A stretch of 64,000 nucleotides of DNA from Hymenobacter latericoloratus (GCF_014199535.1 NZ_JACHNV010000001.1:558001-622000), one strand, 5' to 3'; shown: positions 1-8,928, numbered from the stretch's first letter. Numbers and translations are program-made. The notes: generated from the letters alone by a model not told the origin.

Positions 1-1670
1 TGGAGGTGCTGGAAGATGCCGAAATCAAAACCTACAAGCCCATGGGCCGAGCCGTGAAAGCCGCTTTGGGCCCCGATGCAGTGTATGTAGTAGGTACGCT
101 GGCCGGTAGCGGTACTCACGGTTTCCTGGGCATGGGTGGGTACAAAGATGTGCCAGTTCCGGCGGCTGGTACCCTGGAAGCCGAACTGCTGACCCAGGGG
201 CAGGAATATAGTTTCGTGAGCCTGAAGCACGATGCCCCCGGCCGCGTGCTGACTACCTACGCCTTCGAGTACAAGCCCCACGCCGGCCCCTGGAGCGAGG
301 TAGTCGATGGATTTCTGTTCTTACAATCGGTGAATCCGCCCCACGGAGCAGTTGCCACCGCGGCCGCAGCGGAAGAAGCTACGCCCGTAGCTGCTGCGGC
401 CAGAGAGCCCAAAGCCCCACGTCGGCTGAACCCGGCGGCTCGCCCTAGCGCCAAAACTGGCGCTCTGCTTACCCTGAGCGGTACTATCCTCGACCGCAAA
501 ACCAACCAGCCGGTGCCCTTCGCTACCGTGGCCGTGCCCGTCCGCAGCGCCGGCACCGTGTCGGATGCTCACGGCCGCTTCCGGCTGCAGGCGCGTCAGG
601 GCGAAATCATTCAGGTTAGCAGCATCGGCTATAAGCCGATTACGTTAGTCGCCCAGCCGGGCAGCGCGTTGACTATGCACCTCGTGCCCGCGGCTTTTGC
701 CCTGGCCAACGTGCGGGTAAGTGCCGAGTCTCAGGACCCGAAGCGCATCATGAAGAAAGTCATTAAGGCGGCCGAAGCAAATTATGAGCAGCAGGACTAC
801 CTGGCGCAGGTGTACGCTCACCGCCGCATCAGCAACTTCGATACGCTGCAGTCGGAAGTGGAATATGTGAGTCAGCTATTTGAGCCGGCGGGTTACCGGC
901 ACCGGGATGGAGGATTTCTGTTTATGGGCCCCTTCCAGAAACACCGAGTACAGGAGAAGCACATTATAATACAGCCCCGGGATTCTACTCGCAGAAGCGG
1001 GTTGCCCATCGGAAGTTCCGGCGCGGAAACTTCCGACCCGGTACGGACCTCGCCGCTGTTCAAATCCGCTACGCTGGGCAAATATCGGCTACGGCTGGAT
1101 ACCATCAGGCGCTACGGCGAGGGCACGGTGTACGTCATTGATTTCACCGTCAAACGGGCCACGCACCGCAGCACCGGAACCTACCTGGAAGCCGGCTATT
1201 CCGGCAAAGTGTACGTGCGCCAGGACGACTACGCCGTAGTGCGGTACGAGGCTCTCTGGCAGTTTGATACCGTGCGTTACAACGCCGTGGCGCACAAATA
1301 TTACGGCCGCAACAACCAGATTTCCCGGTTGTACACCGAAGTTTTCTCGGATAACCGGGCCACGAATACGGTGCTCTACGAGAAAGGCACGAATAGCCGT
1401 TATCATCCGGCCGTAAGTTCCTTTCAGAGCGTGGCAATCGGCCGAAAGCTAGGCGGCAGAACTTTTTACTACCAGGGGGCTGGAGAAGAATATTTCACCG
1501 GCTTGCCTGCCGGTACGGCTTTGTTGCCAGTAAACCCCAACATAGATCCGCGCCTCGCTGAGTCTCTGCAGGTTCAACTAAAGCATACACCCTACCGCCC
1601 CAAGTTCTGGCAAACCTACCAGCGCCCTAAACCCGCCGAGCCAGCCCCGGCGCTGGAAGCCACCAAGTAA
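1..1670 (+). CDS. Carboxypeptidase-regulatory-like domain protein, 5' truncated by window edge
   Basis: The frame is open to the left edge, so the true start lies outside. The visible part is about 555 residues. The first 110 residues match no family I recognise. An Ala/Pro-rich linker follows, and then near residues 155-235 a CarboxypepD_reg-like beta-sandwich (LSGTILDRKTNQPVPFATVA, then DAHGRFRL and SSIGYKP). The remaining 300 residues form a conserved C-terminal region often seen behind such domains in Bacteroidota surface proteins. An outer-membrane or cell-surface role is inferred from the domain; substrate unknown. The stop is at 1668-1670, followed within 40 bp by the convergent membrane-protein gene. 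No terminator hairpin was seen between them. Confidence 0.75.
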   Translation, partial: EVLEDAEIKTYKPMGRAVKAALGPDAVYVVGTLAGSGTHGFLGMGGYKDVPVPAAGTLEAELLTQGQEYSFVSLKHDAPGRVLTTYAFEYKPHAGPWSEVVDGFLFLQSVNPPHGAVATAAAAEEATPVAAAAREPKAPRRLNPAARPSAKTGALLTLSGTILDRKTNQPVPFATVAVPVRSAGTVSDAHGRFRLQARQGEIIQVSSIGYKPITLVAQPGSALTMHLVPAAFALANVRVSAESQDPKRIMKKVIKAAEANYEQQDYLAQVYAHRRISNFDTLQSEVEYVSQLFEPAGYRHRDGGFLFMGPFQKHRVQEKHIIIQPRDSTRRSGLPIGSSGAETSDPVRTSPLFKSATLGKYRLRLDTIRRYGEGTVYVIDFTVKRATHRSTGTYLEAGYSGKVYVRQDDYAVVRYEALWQFDTVRYNAVAHKYYGRNNQISRLYTEVFSDNRATNTVLYEKGTNSRYHPAVSSFQSVAIGRKLGGRTFYYQGAGEEYFTGLPAGTALLPVNPNIDPRLAESLQVQLKHTPYRPKFWQTYQRPKPAEPAPALEATK

Positions 1671-1708
1671 CCACCCGTCATTCTTCGTGCTGCTTGCGAA
1701 GTGATATA

Positions 1709-2794
1709 CTAAGAGTGCATAACCTCTTCCACCTTGCGCTTGCCGAAGATGCGGGCCACCCAGCGGGGTAGGAACACCGCGCCCAGCACCAGGTAGAGGT
1801 AATACGTCACCACGCGGTAGAGCAAGACCATGAAGTTGGTCATAGTAGGCGTGCCGATGAACTTGCCGAAGAAGGTAGGGAAGGCACCCTCGGCAATGCC
1901 GGCGCCGCCGGGCGTAATGGCAATCAGCAGAATGACCTTATAGGTGAGGTTGCGCCCAAAAATCAGCCAGAACTCCGGCCAGGTCACGTCGATAAACGCC
2001 GCAATCAGGCACCCGATAACCAGGTAACGGGCCGTCCAGACGAAAGCCGTGCTCAGGCAGGCCCGCAGCCAGTACGCCAGCCCGTTGCCGCGCAGCTCGG
2101 CCGAAGCCAGCACCATCTCGTTGCCCATTTTGTAGGCCTTGCTGCGGAAGCGCCGGATGCCGCGCACCGAGAACAGGCGTACCAACAGCCGCTTCACGGC
2201 CTGGGGGTTGATGAAAATGGCGTACATCATCAGCAGGGCGTACACCGTCACGAACACATAGCTCAGGATAAACCCTACCCTCAGGGTCGCCACCAACCCG
2301 CCTTGCAGGGCCTCGTGGGGGTAGAGGGCGTCGCCACCGATGAGCACTACCAGCGGCACGGCCAGCACATAATACAGGTTATCGAGCATGGCCGTAGCCA
2401 TAATGTAGGCCACCGATTTGCCCAGCGGAATACCTTCCTTGTGCAGCAGCACCGGGGCCACGGCCGTTCCGCCCACCGCCGAGGGGAGCACGCACGAAGA
2501 AAATTCCCAAAGCATAATCACATCCAGGGCGGCCCGCCAGCTCAGCACTTTCTGGGTGAGGTAGCGGATGCGGTACACATAGCCGGCGTCGCGGGCCACC
2601 AGCACCACCAGCATTACCAGCAGCCACACGGGCTTGGCATCGGCCAGCGGGGCCAGGTCGCCGGGCTGGTAGCTGCGCCAGAACATGAAGCCCACCACCC
2701 CTAATCCAATCAGTACCGGCAGAATAATCCGCGAAGGACGAAGCTTATCCAGCAGCTGCTGGTCTTCGGTCTGGGTAGTGGTGAGCTGAGGCAT
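1709..2794 (-). CDS. YbhN/UPF0104-type integral membrane protein (lysylphosphatidylglycerol synthase TM region family)
   Basis: The 361-residue protein has about eight hydrophobic segments spread along its length. It carries the family hallmark near residues 85-120 (polar-aromatic WEFSSCVLPSAVGGTAVAP) and a late glycine-rich segment (TPGGAGIAEGAFPTFFG) typical of flippase-like UPF0104 proteins. Members are related to the membrane half of MprF and are thought to move or sense lipids in the cytoplasmic membrane; the substrate here cannot be read from sequence. The ATG at 2794 gives a charged soluble N-terminus before the first membrane span. It is divergent from dxs across 370 bp that hold a large palindrome. 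Confidence 0.8.
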   Translation of the reverse strand: MPQLTTTQTEDQQLLDKLRPSRIILPVLIGLGVVGFMFWRSYQPGDLAPLADAKPVWLLVMLVVLVARDAGYVYRIRYLTQKVLSWRAALDVIMLWEFSSCVLPSAVGGTAVAPVLLHKEGIPLGKSVAYIMATAMLDNLYYVLAVPLVVLIGGDALYPHEALQGGLVATLRVGFILSYVFVTVYALLMMYAIFINPQAVKRLLVRLFSVRGIRRFRSKAYKMGNEMVLASAELRGNGLAYWLRACLSTAFVWTARYLVIGCLIAAFIDVTWPEFWLIFGRNLTYKVILLIAITPGGAGIAEGAFPTFFGKFIGTPTMTNFMVLLYRVVTYYLYLVLGAVFLPRWVARIFGKRKVEEVMHS

Positions 2795-2876
2795 GCGGCG
2801 GAAAGGGGGTGGTACGAACAGTAAAGGTACGGATTCGGGTAGGGGAGGATGTTAACGTGTAGTGAATAGGTGATGA

Positions 2877-2975
2877 GGTGATGGGTAATAGGGATCTTTG
2901 CGGACTGGCGGCAGACTTCTCGCCTTCGGCGAGGCGTCTGCCGCCAGTCCGCAAAGATCCCTATTACCCATCACC
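2877..2975. repeat. Long palindromic element between YbhN-like gene and dxs
   Basis: Arms of about 39 bp (2877-2916 and 2936-2975) are near-perfect reverse complements; the core GGGATCTTTGCGGACTGGCG is mirrored exactly. The 19-bp centre contains a smaller CGCC-TTC-GGCG hairpin. The outside is bordered by short GGTGA/TCACC-rich strings (2866-2885 and 2971-3018), as in the elements near 22.7, 57.1 and 62.0 kb, although the arm sequence differs. It occupies a divergent spacer, so it is not a simple shared terminator. The rest of 2795-3164 holds only a dxs promoter candidate. Confidence 0.85.
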
Positions 2976-3062
2976 CCTTGTCCCCTGTCACCATTTACCT
3001 CTTCACCCCATCACCTCCTAATTTCGCAACTCAGCAGTTCAACCGCTCGGCTGGAAAAGCCG

Positions 3063-3070
3063 TAACTTTG
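3063..3070 (+). promoter_or_regulatory. Bacteroidota -7 box for dxs
   Basis: TAACTTTG matches the Bacteroidota sigma-ABfA -7 consensus TANNTTTG exactly and lies about 95 bp before the chosen dxs ATG. No clear TTTG -33 element is visible 19-21 bp upstream; the nearest candidate is a TTC at 3038. Confidence 0.4.
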
Positions 3071-3164
3071 TTCACTCTGTGCATCAGTGGCCTGAAACAA
3101 GCTTAACCTTTTGCTTTAGCTGCCTGTTGCCTTGCTACTTATCCCCCTTTTCTACCCCCTGCGC

Positions 3165-5108
3165 ATGATTGTTGAACCTGGTGCCCTGCTGGCGGAAATT
3201 AATTCCCCCGACGACCTCAAGAAGCTCAGCCCGGACCAGTTGGTTCAGGTTAGCCAGGAGCTGCGGCAGTTCATTATTGATTCCGTCTCGATTTATGGCG
3301 GGCACTTCGGGGCTTCCCTGGGGGTAGTAGAGCTGACGGTAGCCCTGCACTACGTCTTCAATACGCCCCACGACCAGCTGGTGTGGGACGTGGGACACCA
3401 GGCCTACGGTCACAAAATCCTCACCGGCCGCCGCGACCGGTTCCCGACCAACCGCCGCTACAAGGGCATGTCGGGCTTCCCGAAGCGCAGCGAAAGTGCC
3501 TACGACGCCTTCGGGGTAGGCCACAGCTCCACCAGCATCGGGGCCGCCCTGGGCATGGCCGTGGCCTCGGACTACAAAAAGGAGTTTGACCGCCAGCACA
3601 TTGCCGTTATCGGCGACGGGGCCATGACGGCCGGCATGGCCTTCGAGGCCCTGAACCACGCCGGCGTCGAGAAGTCCAACCTGCTGGTTATCCTCAACGA
3701 CAACTGCATGAGCATTGACCCCAACGTGGGCGCGCTCAAGGAATACCTCACCGATATCACTACCTCCCGTACCTACAACAAGGTGCGCGACGAGCTGTGG
3801 AACGTGCTGGGCAAGCTCAGCAAGTTTGGCCCCAACCCCCAGCAGATTGCCCGCAAAGTGGAGTCGGCCATGAAGGCGACCCTGCTCAAGCAAAGCAACC
3901 TGTTCGAGGCCCTGAACTTCCGCTACTTCGGCCCGGTAGATGGGCACGATGTGCAGCACCTGGCTACTATTCTACAGGACCTCAAGAGCATCCCGGGCCC
4001 CAAGCTGCTGCACTGCGTGACGGTGAAGGGCAAAGGCTACGCCCTGGCCGAGAAAGACCAGACCCTGTGGCACGCCCCCGGCCTGTTCGATAAGGTGACA
4101 GGCGAAATCCACAAGAAAACCTACGAGAAGCCCCAGCCGCCCAAGTACCAGGATGTGTTCGGGGAAACTATTGTGGAGCTGGCCGAGCAGAACTCCACAA
4201 TCATGGGCGTGACGCCGGCCATGCCCTCGGGCTGCTCGCTCAACCTCATGATGAAGCAGATGCCCGACCGCGCCTTCGACGTGGGCATTGCCGAGCAGCA
4301 CGCCGTGACCTTCTCGGCGGGCCTAGCCACGCAAGGGCTGGTGCCGTTCTGCAACATCTACAGCTCCTTCATGCAGCGCGCCTACGACCAGGTGCTGCAC
4401 GATGTGGCCCTGCAGAACCTGCACGTCGTCTTCTGCCTCGACCGCGCCGGTTTTGCCGGTGCCGACGGCCCCACCCACCACGGCTGCTACGACCTCGCCT
4501 ATATGCGCTGCATCCCGAACATGGTCGTTTCGGCGCCCATGAACGAGGAGGAGTTGCGTAACCTGATGTACACGGCTACCCTGCCCGAAAACGCCGGTCC
4601 GTTCAGCATCCGCTACCCCCGCGGCGAAGGCGTTATGCCCGAGTGGCGCAAGCCTCTGAAGAAGCTCGCCATTGGCACGGGCCGGGTGGTGCGCGAGGGC
4701 GAAGGCGTGGCCGTGCTCAGCATCGGCCACATCGGGAACTACGCCGTAAAGGCCACCGACAAGCTGCTCGCCGAAGGCCTCAACCCCGGCCACTACGACA
4801 TGCGCTTCTGCAAGCCCCTGGATGAGGAACTACTGCACCGCATTGCCCGCCAGTATAAGGCTATTGTAACCGTAGAAGATGGCTGCTTGCAAGGTGGTTT
4901 CGGGGCCGCCGTGCTGGAGTTCCTCGCCGACCACGGCTACGCCCTCCCCGTGCGCCGCCTCGGCATCCCGGACCGCATCGTGGAGCACGGCACCCAGGAT
5001 GAACTCTACAAAGAATGCGGCTTCGACGCCGACGGTATTGCCACCGCCCTCCGCGAAATGGCCGGCAAAGTAGCCGCCCAAGTTCCAGTAGAATCGGTGC
5101 TGCTGTAA
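3165..5108 (+). CDS. dxs: 1-deoxy-D-xylulose-5-phosphate synthase
   Basis: This enzyme condenses pyruvate and glyceraldehyde-3-phosphate in the first, ThDP-dependent step of the MEP isoprenoid pathway. The 647-residue length fits the family. Visible motifs: GHFGASLGVVELTVALHYVF and DVGHQAYGHKILTGR near the N-terminus, the ThDP motif GDGAMTAGMAFEALN (about residue 150) ending in LNDN, and the transketolase-like DVGIAEQHAVTFSAGLA (about residue 372). DRAGFAGADGPTHHG follows. I chose the ATG at 3165 rather than the upstream TTG at 3132 because the extra 11 residues are hydrophobic and not family-like. A strong terminator follows the stop; the gene appears monocistronic. Confidence 0.97.
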   Translation: MIVEPGALLAEINSPDDLKKLSPDQLVQVSQELRQFIIDSVSIYGGHFGASLGVVELTVALHYVFNTPHDQLVWDVGHQAYGHKILTGRRDRFPTNRRYKGMSGFPKRSESAYDAFGVGHSSTSIGAALGMAVASDYKKEFDRQHIAVIGDGAMTAGMAFEALNHAGVEKSNLLVILNDNCMSIDPNVGALKEYLTDITTSRTYNKVRDELWNVLGKLSKFGPNPQQIARKVESAMKATLLKQSNLFEALNFRYFGPVDGHDVQHLATILQDLKSIPGPKLLHCVTVKGKGYALAEKDQTLWHAPGLFDKVTGEIHKKTYEKPQPPKYQDVFGETIVELAEQNSTIMGVTPAMPSGCSLNLMMKQMPDRAFDVGIAEQHAVTFSAGLATQGLVPFCNIYSSFMQRAYDQVLHDVALQNLHVVFCLDRAGFAGADGPTHHGCYDLAYMRCIPNMVVSAPMNEEELRNLMYTATLPENAGPFSIRYPRGEGVMPEWRKPLKKLAIGTGRVVREGEGVAVLSIGHIGNYAVKATDKLLAEGLNPGHYDMRFCKPLDEELLHRIARQYKAIVTVEDGCLQGGFGAAVLEFLADHGYALPVRRLGIPDRIVEHGTQDELYKECGFDADGIATALREMAGKVAAQVPVESVLL

Positions 5109-5130
5109 GTTGCTGATATTGATATCATCG

Positions 5131-5165
5131 AAAAGCCCTGCTGGATTCGTCTAGCGGGGCTTTTT
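5131..5165 (+). terminator. Rho-independent terminator after dxs
   Basis: An AAAAGCCC-type stem with imperfect GCT/AGC extension closes on GGGGC and runs into five T residues, 22 bp after the dxs stop. It also ends just before the stop of the convergent small ORF, so it may serve both. Confidence 0.85.
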
Positions 5166-5170
5166 GCTGT

Positions 5171-5716
5171 TTATACTACTTTGATCTGGCTTTCTACTAA
5201 GAAGCGCAGACGTATCCGACGAGGGCTAACTTTATCGGCAAGGATGGCCTGCTGTTCTCGAAGCCGGGCACCGTTGTAGGGTATTTCGCGGGTGAAGCCG
5301 ACGCAGGCGTAAGCAAACACCGTTTCTCCAGGCTCAATTATTTCTCGGTCGTATAACTCGCAGATTGAGGCGGCGAGTTGCCGGATACACTCACCCGGCC
5401 CCGTGTTACGGTCGGCTGCGGAGGTTTTGAATTCTATGAAGTGCAGCTGCTGGTTGATGATCAGGGCGCAGTCGCAACGCTCGGAGTCTCCATCACCATA
5501 CAGGCATTTATCAATGGCAAGAAAGTGAATCTGCCGTTGCTCCGGGTTCAGTACATGTAAATCAGACTTAGCTCGTCGCGCATCAGTAAGCACCACGCAC
5601 GGTCTTGCCGGGGGTGGAGGCGGGTCGTGCACAAATGAGCTGGCATGGCTATGTTGCTCCAGACACGGTTGTTGCTGAAGCTGCTGCTGAAAGGCAGTAG
5701 TGATACGACGAATCAT
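5171..5716 (-). CDS. Small PD-(D/E)XK-nuclease-like protein, partner of the upstream ATPase
   Basis: I know no named family for this 181-residue protein. Its middle shows the pattern of a PD-(D/E)XK nuclease core: D69 (AIDKC), then RCDCALI with D82, a beta-strand, the doublet IEFK (E95, K97), and a following helix carrying Q113 (CIRQLAAS). A low-complexity Gln/Pro-rich N-terminus (residues 10-39) precedes it. Its ATG overlaps the end of the ATPase gene by 4 bp, implying translational coupling and a shared function. The pairing suggests an ATPase-gated nuclease, perhaps antiviral. The nuclease call is pattern-based and the catalytic residues are inferred; a degenerate, non-cleaving member is possible. 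Confidence 0.65.
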   Translation of the reverse strand: MIRRITTAFQQQLQQQPCLEQHSHASSFVHDPPPPPARPCVVLTDARRAKSDLHVLNPEQRQIHFLAIDKCLYGDGDSERCDCALIINQQLHFIEFKTSAADRNTGPGECIRQLAASICELYDREIIEPGETVFAYACVGFTREIPYNGARLREQQAILADKVSPRRIRLRFLVESQIKVV

Positions 5717-6966
5717 TCTGCTTCCAGCCCTGCATTAATGTCTAACAACTGGTCGAACTCAGTGGCGCTGTTTCCCGCCAGTGCATCCAAGTCATTGTAG
5801 CTGATAAGTCCAGTCTCTGGATTTACAATGGAGTGTACCCCATTTTCCTTCTGACCTTCCACATGATAAGCAGCAAATTCCTTCGGGTTGATCCAGCTTT
5901 CCCGCGGCACAATTTTCGCAACATCATCCGCGCGGTCGGGGTGCCTCTCGGCTACTTGGTAAGCATAGAGAAGTAGGTTTAGGTGAGAAAGTATGTAAGG
6001 ACTATGAGTTGTGATTGTCAAATCATTTTCACCAGTTGTACATTTCTCTACAAGCCAGTTTAATAGTCCTTGCTGCGTAGTTGGATATAGGTTTAATTCC
6101 GGTTCTTCAATAATAAAGCTTTGCGCTTGCTCGTTACTTTTAGCAAGGTGTTCTATTAAAACTAATAGGGGGGCCACTGACTGAATCCCACTAGCAGCAT
6201 TGTGTAGATTGATTAATTTTTTATTGTTTTTTATTTCGATAAAATCCTCGTCTTTTCTGTGTATGTATTTTACGTCGAACATAGGTAGGTGTAAGGCATT
6301 TACTTCTGAGCGAATTTGAGCATAGTTATTAGCGAAAGTCAACAGTGGAGCTGGTAGTCCTATATCATCTCGCATTAGGCCAGCCCAAGAATTGTTAAGA
6401 GCAGATACAAATATTCTTTCAGATGGTATATAGACAGGATGTTTGTAAAAGAATATTTTGGAGAAAACTAATTTTAATATTTCTAAGCTTGTCTCATGTA
6501 TTAATGTGTCTGTTATTGATTTTATGTTTTCTACTATTTCATCTATTTCTGTTGATACTAGTTCTGTCGACTTAGCTGTAGCTCTTATTGTCTTAGCTAA
6601 TTCAGGTATTTTGTCTGTAGATTGTTTGTTGAATACCTGGGTAGCTTGCTTTACTTGGCTGTTTATTAAGCGACGCGTATTATGATCGTATGTAATACGA
6701 CGGCCTTTCGCTTTTACTTTGTACCTACCCCTACTTAATTCTAATGCACTGCTTGAATTAAAATAATCTTCTAGGCTGTAGTAGTCAAAAAGATATTCAG
6801 GCCCATTTTGTTGCGCATAAAAATCTACATCTCTGAGCACCGCCGCCAGCTTCGCCAGCGTGCTCTTTCCTCCACCCGTGGGCCCGATGAACACCGTCAC
6901 TTTCTTGAAGTCCACGGTGGCGTCTTTGATGGGGCCAAAGTTTTTGACAATGAGTTGCTCGTTCAT
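5713..6966 (-). CDS. AAA15-type (OLD/RecF-like ABC) ATPase
   Basis: The 417-residue protein has all ABC-ATPase elements of the AAA15/OLD group: Walker A GPTGGGKST (residues 28-36), the family YIPSER motif (179-184), signature AASGIQS (257-263), Walker B FIIEEPE (284-290) and the H-loop TTHSP (H321). Only about 95 residues follow the H-loop, with no TOPRIM domain, unlike OLD or GajA nucleases; the nuclease activity may lie in the coupled downstream protein. I start at the ATG at 6966 (MNEQLIVKNFGPI, typical for the family) rather than 13 codons upstream. Residues about 45-325 are encoded by AT-rich DNA whereas both ends match the host composition. Function is inferred; a housekeeping or toxin-like role is not excluded. 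Confidence 0.88.
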   Translation of the reverse strand: MNEQLIVKNFGPIKDATVDFKKVTVFIGPTGGGKSTLAKLAAVLRDVDFYAQQNGPEYLFDYYSLEDYFNSSSALELSRGRYKVKAKGRRITYDHNTRRLINSQVKQATQVFNKQSTDKIPELAKTIRATAKSTELVSTEIDEIVENIKSITDTLIHETSLEILKLVFSKIFFYKHPVYIPSERIFVSALNNSWAGLMRDDIGLPAPLLTFANNYAQIRSEVNALHLPMFDVKYIHRKDEDFIEIKNNKKLINLHNAASGIQSVAPLLVLIEHLAKSNEQAQSFIIEEPELNLYPTTQQGLLNWLVEKCTTGENDLTITTHSPYILSHLNLLLYAYQVAERHPDRADDVAKIVPRESWINPKEFAAYHVEGQKENGVHSIVNPETGLISYNDLDALAGNSATEFDQLLDINAGLEAE

Positions 6967-7002
6967 AACGGTAGGTAGTCGGGCCGCCGAAGCGGCGGGA
7001 AG

Positions 7003-7010
7003 CAAAGGTA
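7003..7010 (-). promoter_or_regulatory. -7 box for the ATPase operon
   Basis: On the minus strand this reads TACCTTTG, an exact TANNTTTG match, about 37 bp before the chosen ATG of the ATPase. No good TTTG was found 19-21 bp further upstream. Confidence 0.4.
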
Positions 7011-7231
7011 ACTTTCTACACTAACCGCCGCTGCGGGGGTAGCGTTGCCGCATTCAAACCCGGAGTAGCCGCCGCTGCTTCGGGTTTGGAGCGTTTAGTG
7101 AGGTAGGGAACGAAAAAATATTTATTCGTGTAGGTACATCAATCAAATAAATGTCTCTACATTTGTTCCGGATTCAGCGGGGCCGGTGCCCTAGAGTCTG
7201 CACAGTGTACTTAACCGCAACGCCTACTACC

Positions 7232-7780
7232 ATGGCTACTACCACTTGGGTTATCGACCCCACCCACTCCGAAGTACAGTTCAAAATCAAGCACCTCGTT
7301 ATTTCCACCGTTACGGGCTCGTTCAAGAAGTTTGAGGGCCAGGCTGTAACCGAAAACGACAGCTTCGAGAATGCGCGCATCACGTTTGCCTTGGACGTGA
7401 ACAGCATCGACACCAACCAGGAGCAGCGCGACGAGCACCTGCGCAACAACGACTTCTTCGACGCCGCTACCTATCCCCAAATCACTTTCACCTCGACCTC
7501 GCTGACCGCCAAAGGCGACGACGAGTACAAGCTGACGGGCAACATGACCATCAAGGACGTGACCAAGCCCGTAACCCTCGATGTGGAGTTTGGCGGCGTG
7601 GCCACCGACTTCTACGGCAACGAAAAGGCCGGCTTTGAAATTAGCGGCAAAATCAACCGCAAGGAGTTCGGTCTGACTTTCCACGCCGTAACCGAAGCCG
7701 GTTCCATCGTGCTCGGCGACGACGTGAAGCTCTCGGCCAGCGTGCAGCTGGTGAAGCAAAAAGAAGCAGTAGCCGCCTAA
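7232..7780 (+). CDS. YceI family protein
   Basis: YceI proteins are small lipocalin-like beta-barrels that bind long isoprenoid or amphiphilic molecules. The 182-residue product has the standard opening TTWVIDPTHSEVQFKIKHLV, the central SFENARITFALDVNSIDTN and DEHLRNNDFFD, and the closing GDDVKLSASVQLV. The ATG at 7232 places the conserved W-x-I-D-P-x-H-S at the very N-terminus with no signal peptide, so it may be cytoplasmic, as many Bacteroidota YceI proteins are; the upstream in-frame start at 7151 would add 27 unconserved residues. It is convergent with the SRPBCC gene, with a perfect hairpin between. Confidence 0.9.
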   Translation: MATTTWVIDPTHSEVQFKIKHLVISTVTGSFKKFEGQAVTENDSFENARITFALDVNSIDTNQEQRDEHLRNNDFFDAATYPQITFTSTSLTAKGDDEYKLTGNMTIKDVTKPVTLDVEFGGVATDFYGNEKAGFEISGKINRKEFGLTFHAVTEAGSIVLGDDVKLSASVQLVKQKEAVAA

Positions 7781-7814
7781 GTAGCGCCTGCCACACCCCT
7801 GGTACATCACGACG

Positions 7815-7843
7815 AGAGCCAGCGGCCCCGGGCCGCTGGCTCT
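7815..7843. terminator. Bidirectional hairpin between YceI and SRPBCC genes
   Basis: A perfect 13-bp stem (AGAGCCAGCGGCC and its complement) with a 3-nt loop sits between two convergent stop codons. There is no long T-run, so termination is inferred from position and stem strength. Confidence 0.65.
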
Positions 7844-7847
7844 TGTG

Positions 7848-8837
7848 CTATACCGAGGGAGCAGCGGCCGGTGCTTCGCAGCGCTGCCGGATGACCGTCA
7901 GGATACGCCGCTGTATCTCGCTCATCACGTAGTCGGTCCAGAGGCCGGCGTAGGGGTTGAGACGGGTGCTTAGGCGCTGCTGGCTGTAGAGAATGAGCCG
8001 GGTGCGGCCGGGGCCGGCGGGTTCCAGCTGGTAGGTACCGCGCAGCACATCAAAGAAGCGGCCGCCTACGGTAACGTGCTCGTCGAAGGTAGTGGGCGGA
8101 ATAGTGGCCGTGTTGGGTACAATGCTGAACGATAGTCGCCGCTGAGGCTCCCACAGATCTATGGTTTCAATAAACTCTACGCCCCGCTCAAAGGTAGCGC
8201 GGCGCACTCCGCCCACCCCTTCGTGGCTAAGCGTGGCTTCTACGGGCCGCGGAAACCCAAAATCATCTACCAGGCTAGGGCCCAGATCCTGGGCCTGAAT
8301 AGGCGGCACCCGGATAATGTGCTGCCAGACTACCGCCGGAGGAGCTTGAATAACGATAGTATTTTCCACTCGGCGGAAGTCATGAGGGGCGGTCAGCAGG
8401 CCCTCCAGGGGGGCCAAAAGAAACGGTAATAGCGCAAAAGCAGCTACCACGTAGGTATTCTGGTCGTTGGACCGGCCTTTTGTGAGGGTAGTGTAGAGGA
8501 AGGCACCTAGCCAGGAAGTGAAAAGAAAGAGGGGCGAAATAACCAGCACGCAGATCATGCCCTCCAGATGAAACAGCAGTGCCGTAACTAAGAATAGCAT
8601 CACCGTCACGACCGGGCCCAGTACCAGGCTCCAGGTTTTGGTGGCAGTTGGTGGGATGAAATGGGCCGTAGTAGCTCCGAGGGCCATGGGAACCAGGAGC
8701 AGAAAGCAGAGCATCAGCAGTCCGCCGGCATCATCAAGAGCATCGCTGGCGAATACAAACCGGCCCAGCAGGGCAACGAATAAGCCAGCAGTTGCGGCAA
8801 TGAGGTAGTGCAGATACTGACGTTGAATAAAGGCCAT
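7848..8837 (-). CDS. Membrane protein with C-terminal SRPBCC (START-like) domain
   Basis: The 329-residue product has about five hydrophobic spans in its first half (residues 5-165). A soluble domain follows, opening with VENTIVIQAPPAVVWQHIIRV, the usual first strand and helix of SRPBCC/polyketide-cyclase-like folds, and later HVTVGGRFFDVLRGTYQLEP. SRPBCC domains bind hydrophobic ligands; the ligand here is unknown. The ATG at 8837 was preferred because the 19 upstream residues are not hydrophobic or conserved. The gene diverges from the first alpha/beta hydrolase, with starts about 90 bp apart. This is a hypothetical protein beyond its fold. Confidence 0.75.
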   Translation of the reverse strand: MAFIQRQYLHYLIAATAGLFVALLGRFVFASDALDDAGGLLMLCFLLLVPMALGATTAHFIPPTATKTWSLVLGPVVTVMLFLVTALLFHLEGMICVLVISPLFLFTSWLGAFLYTTLTKGRSNDQNTYVVAAFALLPFLLAPLEGLLTAPHDFRRVENTIVIQAPPAVVWQHIIRVPPIQAQDLGPSLVDDFGFPRPVEATLSHEGVGGVRRATFERGVEFIETIDLWEPQRRLSFSIVPNTATIPPTTFDEHVTVGGRFFDVLRGTYQLEPAGPGRTRLILYSQQRLSTRLNPYAGLWTDYVMSEIQRRILTVIRQRCEAPAAAPSV

Positions 8838-8928
8838 ACGGGTGGGGGAGGCGCATAACGAACCGGGCAAAAGTGCGTAATTGTGCCCGTTCAATCTGCA
8901 TAGCCGCTTGCGCAGCGGTGCTTTTCTT

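Noticed and set aside
3135..3959. Antisense frame over the dxs N-terminus
   Set aside because: dxs motifs are complete on the plus strand; the antisense frame is a composition artefact.
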